Source of the DNA: an uncultured Porphyromonas sp.
GTDB lineage: Bacteria; Bacteroidota; Bacteroidia; Bacteroidales; Porphyromonadaceae
Assembly (NCBI RefSeq): GCF_947254915.1
Contig: NZ_CAMYEZ010000001.1
Location: forward strand, 1 to 53,800
DNA length: 53,800 nt
Direction of reading: 5' to 3'
Under the pieces are notes generated by a model, which saw only the letters and a program-made list of their open reading frames with translations, had not been told where the DNA came from and did no database searches. Below, piece by piece: positions 24,183-32,045 of this stretch (position 1 is the stretch's first letter; every line of letters begins with the position of its first letter). The position numbers and the translations under genes are program-made.

Positions 24183-25973
24183 ATGCCAACAAACAGTCCT
24201 ATCAATCAGCGTATCGAGGCGCTCCGCCAAGCGATGCGCACGCATCATATAGATGCTTACATCATACCTAGTGGCGACGCTCATCTGAGCGAGTACACCC
24301 CCGAGCGGTGGAAGTCGCGCACCTGGATCAGTGGCTTCACCGGCTCTGCCGGCACAGCGCTTGTGACGCTAGACAAGTCCTTCATGTGGACCGACTCACG
24401 CTACTATCTACAAGCAACGAACGAGCTACAAGGTAGCGAGATGACACTACAGCGTGGCGACGATCCTGACACGCCTACGATCCAGCAGTATCTCTCTGCA
24501 CATCTGAGCAAAGGTGCTGTCGTCGGTGTCGACGGAGCCTGCTACTCTATGGCTGAATACGCGCCGCTTGCCCAGTCGCTAGCGAACCACGGCATCAAGC
24601 TAGTCTCCCAGTATGACCTCATCGAGGAGGTGTGGAGCGACAGACCTGGCGTGCCGACCAATACGTTCTACCTACAGGATGTCAAGTTCTCAGGCGAGCG
24701 CACCCGTGACCGTCTGCAGCGTATCCGCGAGTCTTACCAGAGCTATGGCGCCGAGGCGGTCGCTATCACGATGGTTGACGAACTCTGCTGGAGCTTTAAC
24801 ATCAGGGGCAACGATGTCTCTTACAATCCTGTCGGCATCGCCTTTGGCTTTATCGACAATGAGCACGCTTATCTCTTTGCATTGCCTGAGAAAACGGTCT
24901 TCGAGCTACGTCAGATCCTCAATGGTGAGGGCGTAGAGGTTCGCGACTACGACACCTTCTACGACTTTCTGAGCAAGCTACCACAGGGACTCAAGGTGAT
25001 GGTTGATCCTAAGCGCACGACAGAACGTGTTCGTGAGGAGCTGGGCGAGCGTCCAGTCATCACAGGCGACTCAGTCATATCGCACCTCAAGTCGATCAAG
25101 AATGAGACAGAGATAGCTGGCATCCACCGTGCTATGCACCGTGATGGTGTCGCCCTGACTCGCTTCTTCATCTGGCTCGAGCAGGCTCTCAAGAATGGCG
25201 AGCACGTCGACGAGTACTCAGCAGGCGAGACGCTCCAGCAGTTCCGCGCGAAGCAAGAGTTTTACGTCAGTGACAGCTTTGGCGTCATCTGCGGTTACGA
25301 AGCCCATGGAGCTATCGTGCACTACTCCGCCACACCCGAGAGTGCCTACAAGCTAGAGCCCAAGGGCATGCTCCTACTGGACAGTGGGGGGCAGTACATT
25401 GATGGTACGACAGACATCACCCGCACGATCGCTCTCGGTCCCGTCACCGATCAGCAGCGGACAGACTTCACGCTGGTGCTCAAGGGACACATAGCAATCG
25501 CTACGGCACACTTCCCCAAGGGAACCCGTGGCAACCAGCTAGACATACTAGCCCGCAAGGCGCTTTGGGATAGGGGTCTCTCTTATGGTCACGGCACGGG
25601 ACACGGTGTCGGTGTCTTCCTAAATGTACACGAGGGACCGCAAAACATTCGCACGGACAATAACCCAACGCCGATGCACCTGCACACTTTCACTAGCAAT
25701 GAGCCTGGTCTCTATCGTGCGAACCAGCACGGTATCCGCATCGAGAACTTGATCCTGACGGTCGAGAAGGAGCAGACCGAGTTCGGCACCTTCTACGGCT
25801 TTGAGACTATGACGCTCTGCTTCCTAGACAATGCGCTTGTAGAGAAGTCGCTCTTGACCGACAAGGAGATAGCTTGGTACAACGGTTATCAGGAACATGT
25901 CTACCAGGAGCTCTCTCCCCTACTCACCCCTGAGGAGGCTCAGTGGCTACGCAATAAGACCTTACCTCTCTAA
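24183..25973 (+). CDS. Xaa-Pro aminopeptidase (M24B, aminopeptidase P family)
   Basis: Removes N-terminal residues preceding proline. The 596-residue protein has two creatinase-type N-terminal domains and a pita-bread catalytic domain, like the long aminopeptidase P form. The five metal ligands are visible: two aspartates in LLLDSGGQYIDGTTDITRT (near 399 and 410), histidine in GHGTGHGVG (near 472), glutamate in SNEPGLY (near 510) and glutamate in FETMTL (near 541). No signal peptide is seen, so it should be cytoplasmic. The gamma-carbonic anhydrase gene starts 4 bases after its stop. It fits peptide use by an asaccharolytic organism, which is an inference. Confidence 0.95.
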   Translation: MPTNSPINQRIEALRQAMRTHHIDAYIIPSGDAHLSEYTPERWKSRTWISGFTGSAGTALVTLDKSFMWTDSRYYLQATNELQGSEMTLQRGDDPDTPTIQQYLSAHLSKGAVVGVDGACYSMAEYAPLAQSLANHGIKLVSQYDLIEEVWSDRPGVPTNTFYLQDVKFSGERTRDRLQRIRESYQSYGAEAVAITMVDELCWSFNIRGNDVSYNPVGIAFGFIDNEHAYLFALPEKTVFELRQILNGEGVEVRDYDTFYDFLSKLPQGLKVMVDPKRTTERVREELGERPVITGDSVISHLKSIKNETEIAGIHRAMHRDGVALTRFFIWLEQALKNGEHVDEYSAGETLQQFRAKQEFYVSDSFGVICGYEAHGAIVHYSATPESAYKLEPKGMLLLDSGGQYIDGTTDITRTIALGPVTDQQRTDFTLVLKGHIAIATAHFPKGTRGNQLDILARKALWDRGLSYGHGTGHGVGVFLNVHEGPQNIRTDNNPTPMHLHTFTSNEPGLYRANQHGIRIENLILTVEKEQTEFGTFYGFETMTLCFLDNALVEKSLLTDKEIAWYNGYQEHVYQELSPLLTPEEAQWLRNKTLPL

Positions 25974-25977
25974 TCCT

Positions 25978-26541
25978 ATGGCATACGAATATCCAGCAGG
26001 AAGCATCATCCCCGTGCGGGGCTTTACGCCTCAGCTCGGGGAGGGCATCTTCGTCGCCGAGGGGGCTCGCATCATCGGTGATGTGGTCATTGGCGAGGGC
26101 AGTAGCGTATGGTTCAACGCAGTCTTACGTGGCGATGTCAGTAGCATCCGCATTGGCAAGCATGTCAACATACAGGACGGCTGTACGCTCCATACGCTCC
26201 ACGGGCGCTCCGTGTGCGACCTAGGCGACTACGTCTCACTCGGACACAACGTCATCCTACACGGTGCCAAGGTGGGTGCCTATGCACTCATCGGCATGGG
26301 CGCTGTCGTCATGGACAATGCGGAGGTTGGTGAGGGCGCTATCGTAGCAGCTGGGGCGGTCGTCCTGGCCAATACGATCATCCCGCCCTACACGATGTAC
26401 GCTGGCACGCCCGCCAAGTATATCAAGGATGTGCCTCCCGAGCAAAGTCAAGAGCTCAACAAGCGCATAGCTCACGACTACGGCATGTATGCCGACTGGT
26501 TTATGAATCCTGAGAAGTACTCTGAGGGTTCGCACGAATAG
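25978..26541 (+). CDS. Gamma-class carbonic anhydrase-like hexapeptide-repeat protein
   Basis: A 188-residue left-handed beta-helix protein built of hexapeptide repeats (VVIGEGSSVWFNAVLRGD and similar). The three zinc histidines of the gamma-carbonic anhydrase family fit His72 (DGCTLH), His90 and His95 (GHNVILHG). Many members, such as YrdA-like proteins, are of uncertain activity, so carbon dioxide hydration is likely but not certain. The frame is open upstream inside the aminopeptidase gene, but the ATG at 25978, 4 bases after that gene, gives the standard MAYEYPAGSIIPVRG start. It is probably co-transcribed with its neighbours on both sides. Confidence 0.88.
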   Translation: MAYEYPAGSIIPVRGFTPQLGEGIFVAEGARIIGDVVIGEGSSVWFNAVLRGDVSSIRIGKHVNIQDGCTLHTLHGRSVCDLGDYVSLGHNVILHGAKVGAYALIGMGAVVMDNAEVGEGAIVAAGAVVLANTIIPPYTMYAGTPAKYIKDVPPEQSQELNKRIAHDYGMYADWFMNPEKYSEGSHE

Positions 26542-26571
26542 CATTTTATATCTCAACCTATACCTCATATT

Positions 26572-27237
26572 ATGAAGTTTTTTATTGATACAGCCAATCT
26601 CGAAGATATCCGCACGGCCGAAGCGCTCGGTGTCCTCGATGGCGTCACGACCAACCCCTCACTCATGGCTAAGGAAGGCATCGCTGGCGATGCTGCTTGC
26701 CGTGAGCACTACCTCAAGATCTGCAATATCGTAGACGGCGACGTGAGCGCCGAGGTGCTCAGCACAACCTACGACAAGATGCTCCCCGAGGCTCGCGAGC
26801 TAGCGGCCCTCCACAAGAACATTGTGGTCAAGGTGCCCTGCACCGAAGACGGCATCAAGACTATCTGCCAGCTCACCAAGGAGGGCATACGGACGAACTG
26901 TACGCTCATCTTCAACCTCGGTCAGGCTGTCCTAGCGGCCAAGGCGGGGGCTACCTACGTCTCTCCCTTTGTGGGTCGTCTTGACGACATCAGCTCGGAC
27001 GGTGTCTCGCTCATTGCCGACATCGTAGAGACCTTCGAGACCTATGGCTTTAACACGCAAGTGCTCGCAGCTAGCATCCGTCACACCCAGCACATCATCG
27101 ACTGTATGCGTGTCGGTGCTGACGTAGCCACCTGCCCGCTCAAGGCTATCCTCGGACTGCTCAAGCACCCGCTCACCGATAGCGGTCTCGCAGCCTTCAT
27201 AGCCGACCAAGAGCGCGTCGCTAAGCAAGGCAAGTAG
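26572..27237 (+). CDS. Transaldolase / fructose-6-phosphate aldolase family (FSA/TalC type)
   Basis: A short 221-residue TIM-barrel aldolase. MKFFIDTANLEDIRTAEALG and VTTNPSLMAKEG are the family opening, and the Schiff-base lysine is Lys87 in IVVKVPCTEDG. Members either transfer dihydroxyacetone units in the pentose phosphate pathway (TalC) or cleave fructose-6-phosphate (FSA). The two cannot be separated reliably here, though most bacterial members with this opening act as transaldolases. It is the last gene of the DUF4301-aminopeptidase-carbonic anhydrase run, 30 bases after the preceding stop. Confidence 0.93.
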   Translation: MKFFIDTANLEDIRTAEALGVLDGVTTNPSLMAKEGIAGDAACREHYLKICNIVDGDVSAEVLSTTYDKMLPEARELAALHKNIVVKVPCTEDGIKTICQLTKEGIRTNCTLIFNLGQAVLAAKAGATYVSPFVGRLDDISSDGVSLIADIVETFETYGFNTQVLAASIRHTQHIIDCMRVGADVATCPLKAILGLLKHPLTDSGLAAFIADQERVAKQGK

Positions 27238-27584
27238 AGCTACTCCAAGCTTCGCATAAACATTACTGTCAGATAAAAAGGTGTAGCATACTTCAGGGTA
27301 AAATGTTTGTTGTTTCTTTGCGCAACCTGAGTAGATAGACAATGCAAAGGTAATATAGACGACAGTTGAGACTGCACTCTAGTGTACTCAAGATACGTCT
27401 ATAACCTAGACACAGCTTAAGAGTCTACCAAGATGAGCGACATAACAACTAGACAAAATCTGTAAGACACAAAGTCTATACCCCAACCCTACAGTTCATT
27501 ACGAGCAAGAATGACACACCACCTTTCGTTAATCTTTGGGAAGGGCTTTCTTATTTCATCGGACAGCAATAACGCGTAAACGAG

Positions 27585-27618
27585 CGAGCCACCCTCTCTA
27601 GCTAGAGAAGGTGGCTCG
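27585..27618. terminator. Long near-perfect hairpin after the transaldolase gene
   Basis: CGAGCCACC (27585-27593) pairs with GGTGGCTCG (27610-27618). Inside, TCTCTAG pairs with CTAGAGA after one C-A mismatch, leaving almost no loop. It is about 350 bases after the transaldolase stop, so its link to that gene is uncertain. Confidence 0.45.
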
Positions 27619-27623
27619 CGTGT

Positions 27624-27706
27624 TTAGAAGTTAGAGAAAAGAGGTTAGAGAGAAGGTTGCTTCCAGTAGCACTAGGAGCACTAGTCTCTCTAGCTAAAAA
27701 CCAAAC
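27624..27706 (+). repeat. Composite heptamer-nonamer-heptamer repeat element, copy 3
   Basis: Four heptamers (TTAGAAG, TTAGAGA, AAAGAGG, TTAGAGA; 27624-27651), a linker, three nonamers (TAGCACTAG, GAGCACTAG, TCTCTCTAG; 27667-27693) and two degenerate heptamers (GCTAAAA, ACCAAAC; to 27706). The order matches the copies at 2610 and 6518. Confidence 0.7.
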
Positions 27707-27744
27707 TCCCGAAGGATTGTGACATCGCACAGTCCCTCGGGAGT
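27705..27744 (-). terminator. Terminator of the T9SS protease gene
   Basis: ACTCCCGA(A)GGA at 27705-27716 pairs with TCCCTCGGGAGT at 27733-27744, with further pairing towards a GTG/CAC top. On the minus strand the stem is followed by a T-rich tract. It starts about 20 bases past the stop of the protease gene. Confidence 0.75.
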
Positions 27745-27764
27745 ATAGTATTTGGGGGTCGTCT

Positions 27765-30656
27765 TTACTTGACCAGCTTCTGGGTCGTTGTACCCTCGGC
27801 CGTTGTGACGACAGCTACGTAAGCGCCAGCTGGGAGTTGAGATACGTCTAGCATACCAGCTAGCTCAGCTCCGCTAAACTCAGCAACAGCTACACCCTGC
27901 AGGTTGAAGAGCTGTACACGTAGCACCTCATCAGGATTGGAGAGCTGTAGAGTCTCAGCAAAGTGGACTGGGTAAAGCTTAGGAGCCACCTGTGTGATCT
28001 GCTCGAGGGGGCGCAACTCGTTAGGATAGTCAGCATAGATTACCTCAACGTAGTACTTGTCGGAATCCTTACCCTCAGCATCCTTGTATTTCAAGGTCTC
28101 AGGAGAGAGGAGCTCGTCTTTAACTGGATTTCCGTTGCGATAGACTTTGTAGCCCTTGACGGCTGGGAAAGGTACAGGCAGCTTACCTCTCGTGAAGGCT
28201 CTACTAGTCGTCCCATCCTGCATATCAGGATTGTCAGAGACCACAAGCTCGAGAGCTTGATAACCCAGCATATCAGCACTGTAATGCCCACCACGATAAG
28301 TCTCAAAGGAATTATTGCCAGAAACCTCAAACTTAATCAAGCATCCATCAGTATTGATATGCCCATCCTTAGAGCGTGTGTCAATGTACACTACTCCCTC
28401 ATCGTTTTGACTTGGACAAATGAAGCCCACCTCAAGGTTGTAGGCATCATCTAGAGGAATGGGTTGATTAAGCTGTAGAGACATCCACTCCTTTTTCTTT
28501 GCAGTGCCTTGAGGCACTATTACAGGCGTATCATAAAATGGGCGAGCCGAACCATAGACCTTCTGAAGAGCATAAAATCTTAGAGCCTTATTGTAATCCA
28601 CCTTGCCATCAGCCTTTAGTGGGGTATCCATAGCAGGAACGAAATTGATCTGATGAATATAAAGCTTCTGACCTCCAAGGGGCGACTGACCAAGACGATA
28701 TAGGTCATACATAAATACTCGATGGATCTTCAACTCTTGAAAACTGAGTCCGTTAGTGCCATGAGAAGTTTTGTACAGTTTAGCTCTCTCACGAGTTTCA
28801 ACCTTAGAGACGATCTGGGTGTTATATGGTTTTTTCCACCTCAGCTCCACTCCTGAAGATTTTTTAGATACTTTAGGCTCTACACGACTCACGAGTTCAC
28901 CTAGGTAAACGCTCCGATAAGCCGCAGGCGTAGTCACATCCTTGTCTTCAATTTTATAGCTAGCCTCTACCTTATAGGTCACTTGTCCAGCTTGTATATC
29001 CTTCTCACTGAGGGCGTCCTCATAGGATGTCGTCGTAAGCTGAGACGTCACTAACTTATTGTTGCGGTATAAATTATAGGTTATTGCATACCCCTGAACA
29101 TGAGGAGGCACAGCATCCCACTCGAGCTTTACAGTCTTAGGATTGCTGATAGTGGCACGCAGCTCCTTGACTAGTCCGAGAGGCTTCCAGTCGCCATTCC
29201 ACATTCCATTGACTTCTCTCCGCCCAGTACCCTTAGGATCAAGCCACTTAGCCATATACCAAGTATCGCCTTTCTCCTTGTACTGATCAAAGTGATAGTA
29301 CATACGACCATATACACCATCCTTAGGGCAAATCCCAGGGTTTCCTCCAGAAAGGGTACCTATCTGATTGCCACGATCATTATATAGTGGCGATCCAGAG
29401 GAGCCTCCCTCTGTATTTCCCTTTGTAAAGTGAAACTGGAAGTGGGCATCCTTTCCACCTCGATTTGGGAAATTTTCATTCCAGGTTCCGATTGACACAT
29501 TACCATCGAAGAGAGACACCTTGAGCGCATCTCCTGCGGGGTGGTGTAGACCAGCGCCCTTTTGCCAAACCTTTTTCGTAGCATCCCAGCCAGAGTAGTA
29601 GACTCGATACTCAGGGGGAATCATCCCTTTGAGCTCTAGGAGTAGACCATCAGAAGCTCCTACGATCGGTATAAAAGACTTCAAATTAGCACCCACCATA
29701 GAGCATAGCGTTTGTGTAGCACGATCTCCACTAGAGCAGCGAGGCTTCTCGTAGTGAAATCCAAAAATCCACTGATCCAAAGCGTATGGACCAAGGTCAT
29801 ATTTATCAGTCAGAGATGCACAGTGTGCTGCAGAGATAATATATGGCTTAAGGTCTCCCTCGACGTTGTTAATAAGGTTCCCAGAGCACATTCCGACTCC
29901 TCTCCCAATAGGCATCAGCATTGCTACGGAACTCGCCTTTTGGTCTTGATAATCATCACCCTCAGGGCAGTTTGCATTGATTTGACAGAAGCTTCTAAGA
30001 CTGGGGTCAGAGTTATCCTCATTACCTTGATATATATCTAGACCATCTTGTCCCTGAGCAGCTTGCATCACGGGGATATAGAGATAAGCGACACTAGAGA
30101 TCTGTATTGAAGGCATCTCTACGCCTTGCGGTCTCTCATAGTCTAGGATCAGTCTATTACCAGCTAAAGGCTCTGTAGCAAAGGCTCCATGACGTGGATG
30201 CGTTGCCTCTGTATAGGCACCTAGGAGCTGACGTCCACTAGGTGTGTAGATAAAGAGGCGCCCCCCCTTTGGTATATAGAAGTCATCGTAGTATAGACCT
30301 ATACCCGCAGGAGTGCCTTCGAGCGTTATGTCAAGACGATAGACTTGCGTGCCGTTTTCGTTTAGCACGAGATGAGCCTCCTGAGCGAAGTCAACCTTAT
30401 AGTCGACAAGATGCCCCACATTCAGAGGACGACCATCACGAGGAGCAGCCCAAGCGTCCTGTAGCTCTAAGTCTGCAGGGTTAAAGGCAAGAGGTACCAT
30501 ATGCGTCTCTAAGGCTGAAGAGCGTAGAGAGGTCTCAGCATCGATAGCTAGAGGGGAACCTCCAAATGACTGCTGGGCGTAGACCGAGATGGAGGCGAGA
30601 GTCATAATAGCCCCCACCAGCAAGAGTCTATTGAAAGCATTCAGTTTTAATGTCAT
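27765..30656 (-). CDS. Secreted trypsin-fold serine endopeptidase with T9SS sorting domain (lysyl-endopeptidase/PepK-like)
   Basis: A 963-residue secreted protease. A signal peptide ends near residue 27 (SVYAQ). A propeptide of about 200 residues follows, then a chymotrypsin-fold domain with the triad His278 (SAAHC), Asp336 (ASDGLLLEL) and Ser420 (GGSSGSPL). This Gly-Gly-Ser-Ser-Gly pattern resembles lysyl endopeptidases and, from memory, P. gingivalis PepK. A fibronectin III-like region lies near 495-575 (KLEWDAVPPHVQGYAITYNLYR begins it), then an unassigned domain. A type A T9SS C-terminal domain ends in GMLDVSQLPAGAYVAVV and a Lys-rich tail. It should be exported through the outer membrane and anchored or released. 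Lys specificity is inferred. Confidence 0.88.
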   Translation of the reverse strand: MTLKLNAFNRLLLVGAIMTLASISVYAQQSFGGSPLAIDAETSLRSSALETHMVPLAFNPADLELQDAWAAPRDGRPLNVGHLVDYKVDFAQEAHLVLNENGTQVYRLDITLEGTPAGIGLYYDDFYIPKGGRLFIYTPSGRQLLGAYTEATHPRHGAFATEPLAGNRLILDYERPQGVEMPSIQISSVAYLYIPVMQAAQGQDGLDIYQGNEDNSDPSLRSFCQINANCPEGDDYQDQKASSVAMLMPIGRGVGMCSGNLINNVEGDLKPYIISAAHCASLTDKYDLGPYALDQWIFGFHYEKPRCSSGDRATQTLCSMVGANLKSFIPIVGASDGLLLELKGMIPPEYRVYYSGWDATKKVWQKGAGLHHPAGDALKVSLFDGNVSIGTWNENFPNRGGKDAHFQFHFTKGNTEGGSSGSPLYNDRGNQIGTLSGGNPGICPKDGVYGRMYYHFDQYKEKGDTWYMAKWLDPKGTGRREVNGMWNGDWKPLGLVKELRATISNPKTVKLEWDAVPPHVQGYAITYNLYRNNKLVTSQLTTTSYEDALSEKDIQAGQVTYKVEASYKIEDKDVTTPAAYRSVYLGELVSRVEPKVSKKSSGVELRWKKPYNTQIVSKVETRERAKLYKTSHGTNGLSFQELKIHRVFMYDLYRLGQSPLGGQKLYIHQINFVPAMDTPLKADGKVDYNKALRFYALQKVYGSARPFYDTPVIVPQGTAKKKEWMSLQLNQPIPLDDAYNLEVGFICPSQNDEGVVYIDTRSKDGHINTDGCLIKFEVSGNNSFETYRGGHYSADMLGYQALELVVSDNPDMQDGTTSRAFTRGKLPVPFPAVKGYKVYRNGNPVKDELLSPETLKYKDAEGKDSDKYYVEVIYADYPNELRPLEQITQVAPKLYPVHFAETLQLSNPDEVLRVQLFNLQGVAVAEFSGAELAGMLDVSQLPAGAYVAVVTTAEGTTTQKLVK

Positions 30657-30849
30657 AAGTCTTATCTTGAGATTTATTTAGATGGTTAATGGGTTAGGAT
30701 AAACCGATATGTGGCGCAAGTTACAAAAAAGTTTGCACCCGACAAAAGGCACAGAGGGCACGAGCCGAGCTGACGCATCATATCTTTGTATGCTCCTAAC
30801 TACGGTTGACAACAACTCTAGGACATATGGACTGAGTCTGGTTGCGTAG

Positions 30850-31070
30850 CGCTATAGACTCATACACCTTCACTAAATCCGAATAGCTCACGAGGAATTT
30901 CCGCAACAACTCACTAGGAAATGGAAACTCTCCACGGAGCCGAGAAATAAACGTTCGGAAGAATGGAATGATACTTCGGAAGAAAGATTTCGAAGTTCCG
31001 AAGAATTTTTCCGTTCCTCGGTGCAGAATGAAAATTCCCCACCGAGGAAATCGCAAATTCCTCGGTGGGG
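30850..31070 (+). repeat. Dispersed intergenic element with 21-bp tandem core, copy 3
   Basis: Three diverged 21-bp units (30944-31006) with TTCGGAAGAA or TTCCGAAGAA are flanked by CGAGGAA (left) and ACCGAGGAA (right). The left shoulder (CTATAGACTC and AATAGCTCACGAGGAA) resembles copy 2. It lies between the protease gene start and the 3' end of the next lipoprotein gene. Nothing coding is seen in 30657-31138. Confidence 0.75.
31037..31070. terminator. Perfect 13-bp hairpin at the right end of repeat copy 3
   Basis: CCCCACCGAGGAA (31037-31049) pairs exactly with TTCCTCGGTGGGG (31058-31070) around an 8-base loop. It is downstream of the lipoprotein gene at 31139 on the minus strand and may end that transcript. 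Confidence 0.55.
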
Positions 31071-31080
31071 TGGCTTGGAG

Positions 31081-31115
31081 GGTAGAAATTAGAGATTAGA
31101 AATTAGAGGTTAGAG
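31081..31115 (+). repeat. TTAGA-type heptamer array without nonamers
   Basis: Five consecutive heptamers (GGTAGAA, ATTAGAG, ATTAGAA, ATTAGAG, GTTAGAG), offset by one base from the TTAGAGN frame. It is the first block of the composite element alone, directly after repeat copy 3. Confidence 0.65.
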
Positions 31116-31138
31116 CGAGATGGGTAACGAGGAGCCTA

Positions 31139-31846
31139 TCAGCCTTCACGCTTTATCTCAATGAGATATGGCTGTCCAAAACCTGTATAAGCCTGCAGTT
31201 CGAAGGTCGCTGGGCCACCCGCTGCGACCGTGAAGGTCTTCGCAAGGTCATCAATCGTGATACCCTCTGGATTACCACTCACATTGAGTCCGAAGTTGCA
31301 ATCACCGAGATCGCCCTCACGAACGACGTTTCCATCAAAGTCTGTAATATACATCGTCCCTATCACTTTACCAGTCCCGCCCTTCGAGGTGAACTGACTT
31401 GGCTCGGCTTTGAAAGAGAATCTCCATCCGCCACGCATTATGAGGATGGTCTGCTTACAGCCTTTACCCTTGCCACTGATGACCTCAGCTTCAATCTTAA
31501 AGGTCTTAGAGTCAATACCCTCTCGGACTAAAAACTCATTGGGTCGATACACACAGGGCGCTATCTCAGATGAATACTTCTCAAAGTGTAGCGTAAACTC
31601 TGAGTTCTCCAGCGGGGTCTCATGGAGTAGTTCGCCGCTGGGAGATAGTTCTTGTAGCACTCCATAAACCTTCCCATAGCCTCCATCGCCTGAGAAGGAG
31701 TTGGGCGTGGCCGTAAACTTGGCCTTGAAGGTGTTCTCTTGTGGCTCCTGAGGAGTCGGTGGCTCACTGTGACTGCAAGAGGTGGCTAGCAGCAAAAGCG
31801 CAAGAAGAGAAGCTGCGCATCTCATGTAGGTAATGGGCTTCATCAT
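31139..31846 (-). CDS. Lipoprotein with two tandem copies of one domain, unknown function
   Basis: A 235-residue lipoprotein with lipobox LATSC (Cys24) and a short proline-rich linker (PPTPQEPQ). The rest is a duplication. Residues about 44-139 begin FTATPNSFSGDGGYGKVYGV and end ILIMRGG; residues about 144-235 begin FKAEPSQFTSKGGTGKVIGT and end YLIEIKREG. The pattern of a serine- or threonine-flanked GG-GK turn followed by beta strands resembles the small Ig-like (BACON-type) domains of Bacteroidota surface proteins, a tentative comparison. Two ATGs are adjacent at the start; the first is used. It is transcribed toward the protease gene, but repeats and a hairpin lie between, so it is probably separate. 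Confidence 0.7.
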   Translation of the reverse strand: MMKPITYMRCAASLLALLLLATSCSHSEPPTPQEPQENTFKAKFTATPNSFSGDGGYGKVYGVLQELSPSGELLHETPLENSEFTLHFEKYSSEIAPCVYRPNEFLVREGIDSKTFKIEAEVISGKGKGCKQTILIMRGGWRFSFKAEPSQFTSKGGTGKVIGTMYITDFDGNVVREGDLGDCNFGLNVSGNPEGITIDDLAKTFTVAAGGPATFELQAYTGFGQPYLIEIKREG

Positions 31847-31897
31847 TGTTATAGGGTTTTAGTTTGTGGATATCTAGTGTCAAGGTTATTACGCCTA

Positions 31898-31905
31898 CAA
31901 ATATA
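31898..31905 (-). promoter_or_regulatory. -7 box for the duplicated-domain lipoprotein
   Basis: The minus strand reads TATATTTG, matching TAnnTTTG, about 50 bases before the start at 31846. The region around it is A/T-rich. No -33 TTG is seen. Confidence 0.45.
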
Positions 31906-31986
31906 TATAAATCATTCATAGAGCGCTACGTCTTTCGCATGAATCAGTCTAGGTGATGAGCGGAGTGGCTGATTGCACGAATTCAC

Positions 31987-31994
31987 TACCTTTG
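31987..31994 (+). promoter_or_regulatory. -7 box for the polysaccharide flippase operon
   Basis: TACCTTTG lies 51 bases before the ATG at 32046 and is followed by a short leader. The nearest TTG upstream (31973-31975) is too close at 11 bases. Confidence 0.55.
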
Positions 31995-32045
31995 CAGTGG
32001 TGAGACTGTCATAGGACAGTCGCACCCTCCAGCTCAGCAGATCCT

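Larger units (their letters stand above)
27238..27764. other. Intergenic region, no gene seen
   Basis: The first 340 bases contain no convincing coding or tRNA signal. One orphan minus-strand TACCTTTG box (27345-27352) points back into the transaldolase gene and has no gene to serve. The right part holds a long hairpin, a composite repeat copy and the terminator of the protease gene, each listed separately. Confidence 0.5.

Noticed and set aside
26932..27342. 136-codon antisense frame across the end of the transaldolase gene
   Set aside because: Its start lies at the -7 box at 27345, leaving no leader, and most of it is the shadow of a conserved enzyme.
27585..27618. tRNA or operator in the long palindrome after the transaldolase gene
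   Set aside because: No cloverleaf or CCA end is possible, and it has one continuous stem. It is best kept as a possible terminator.
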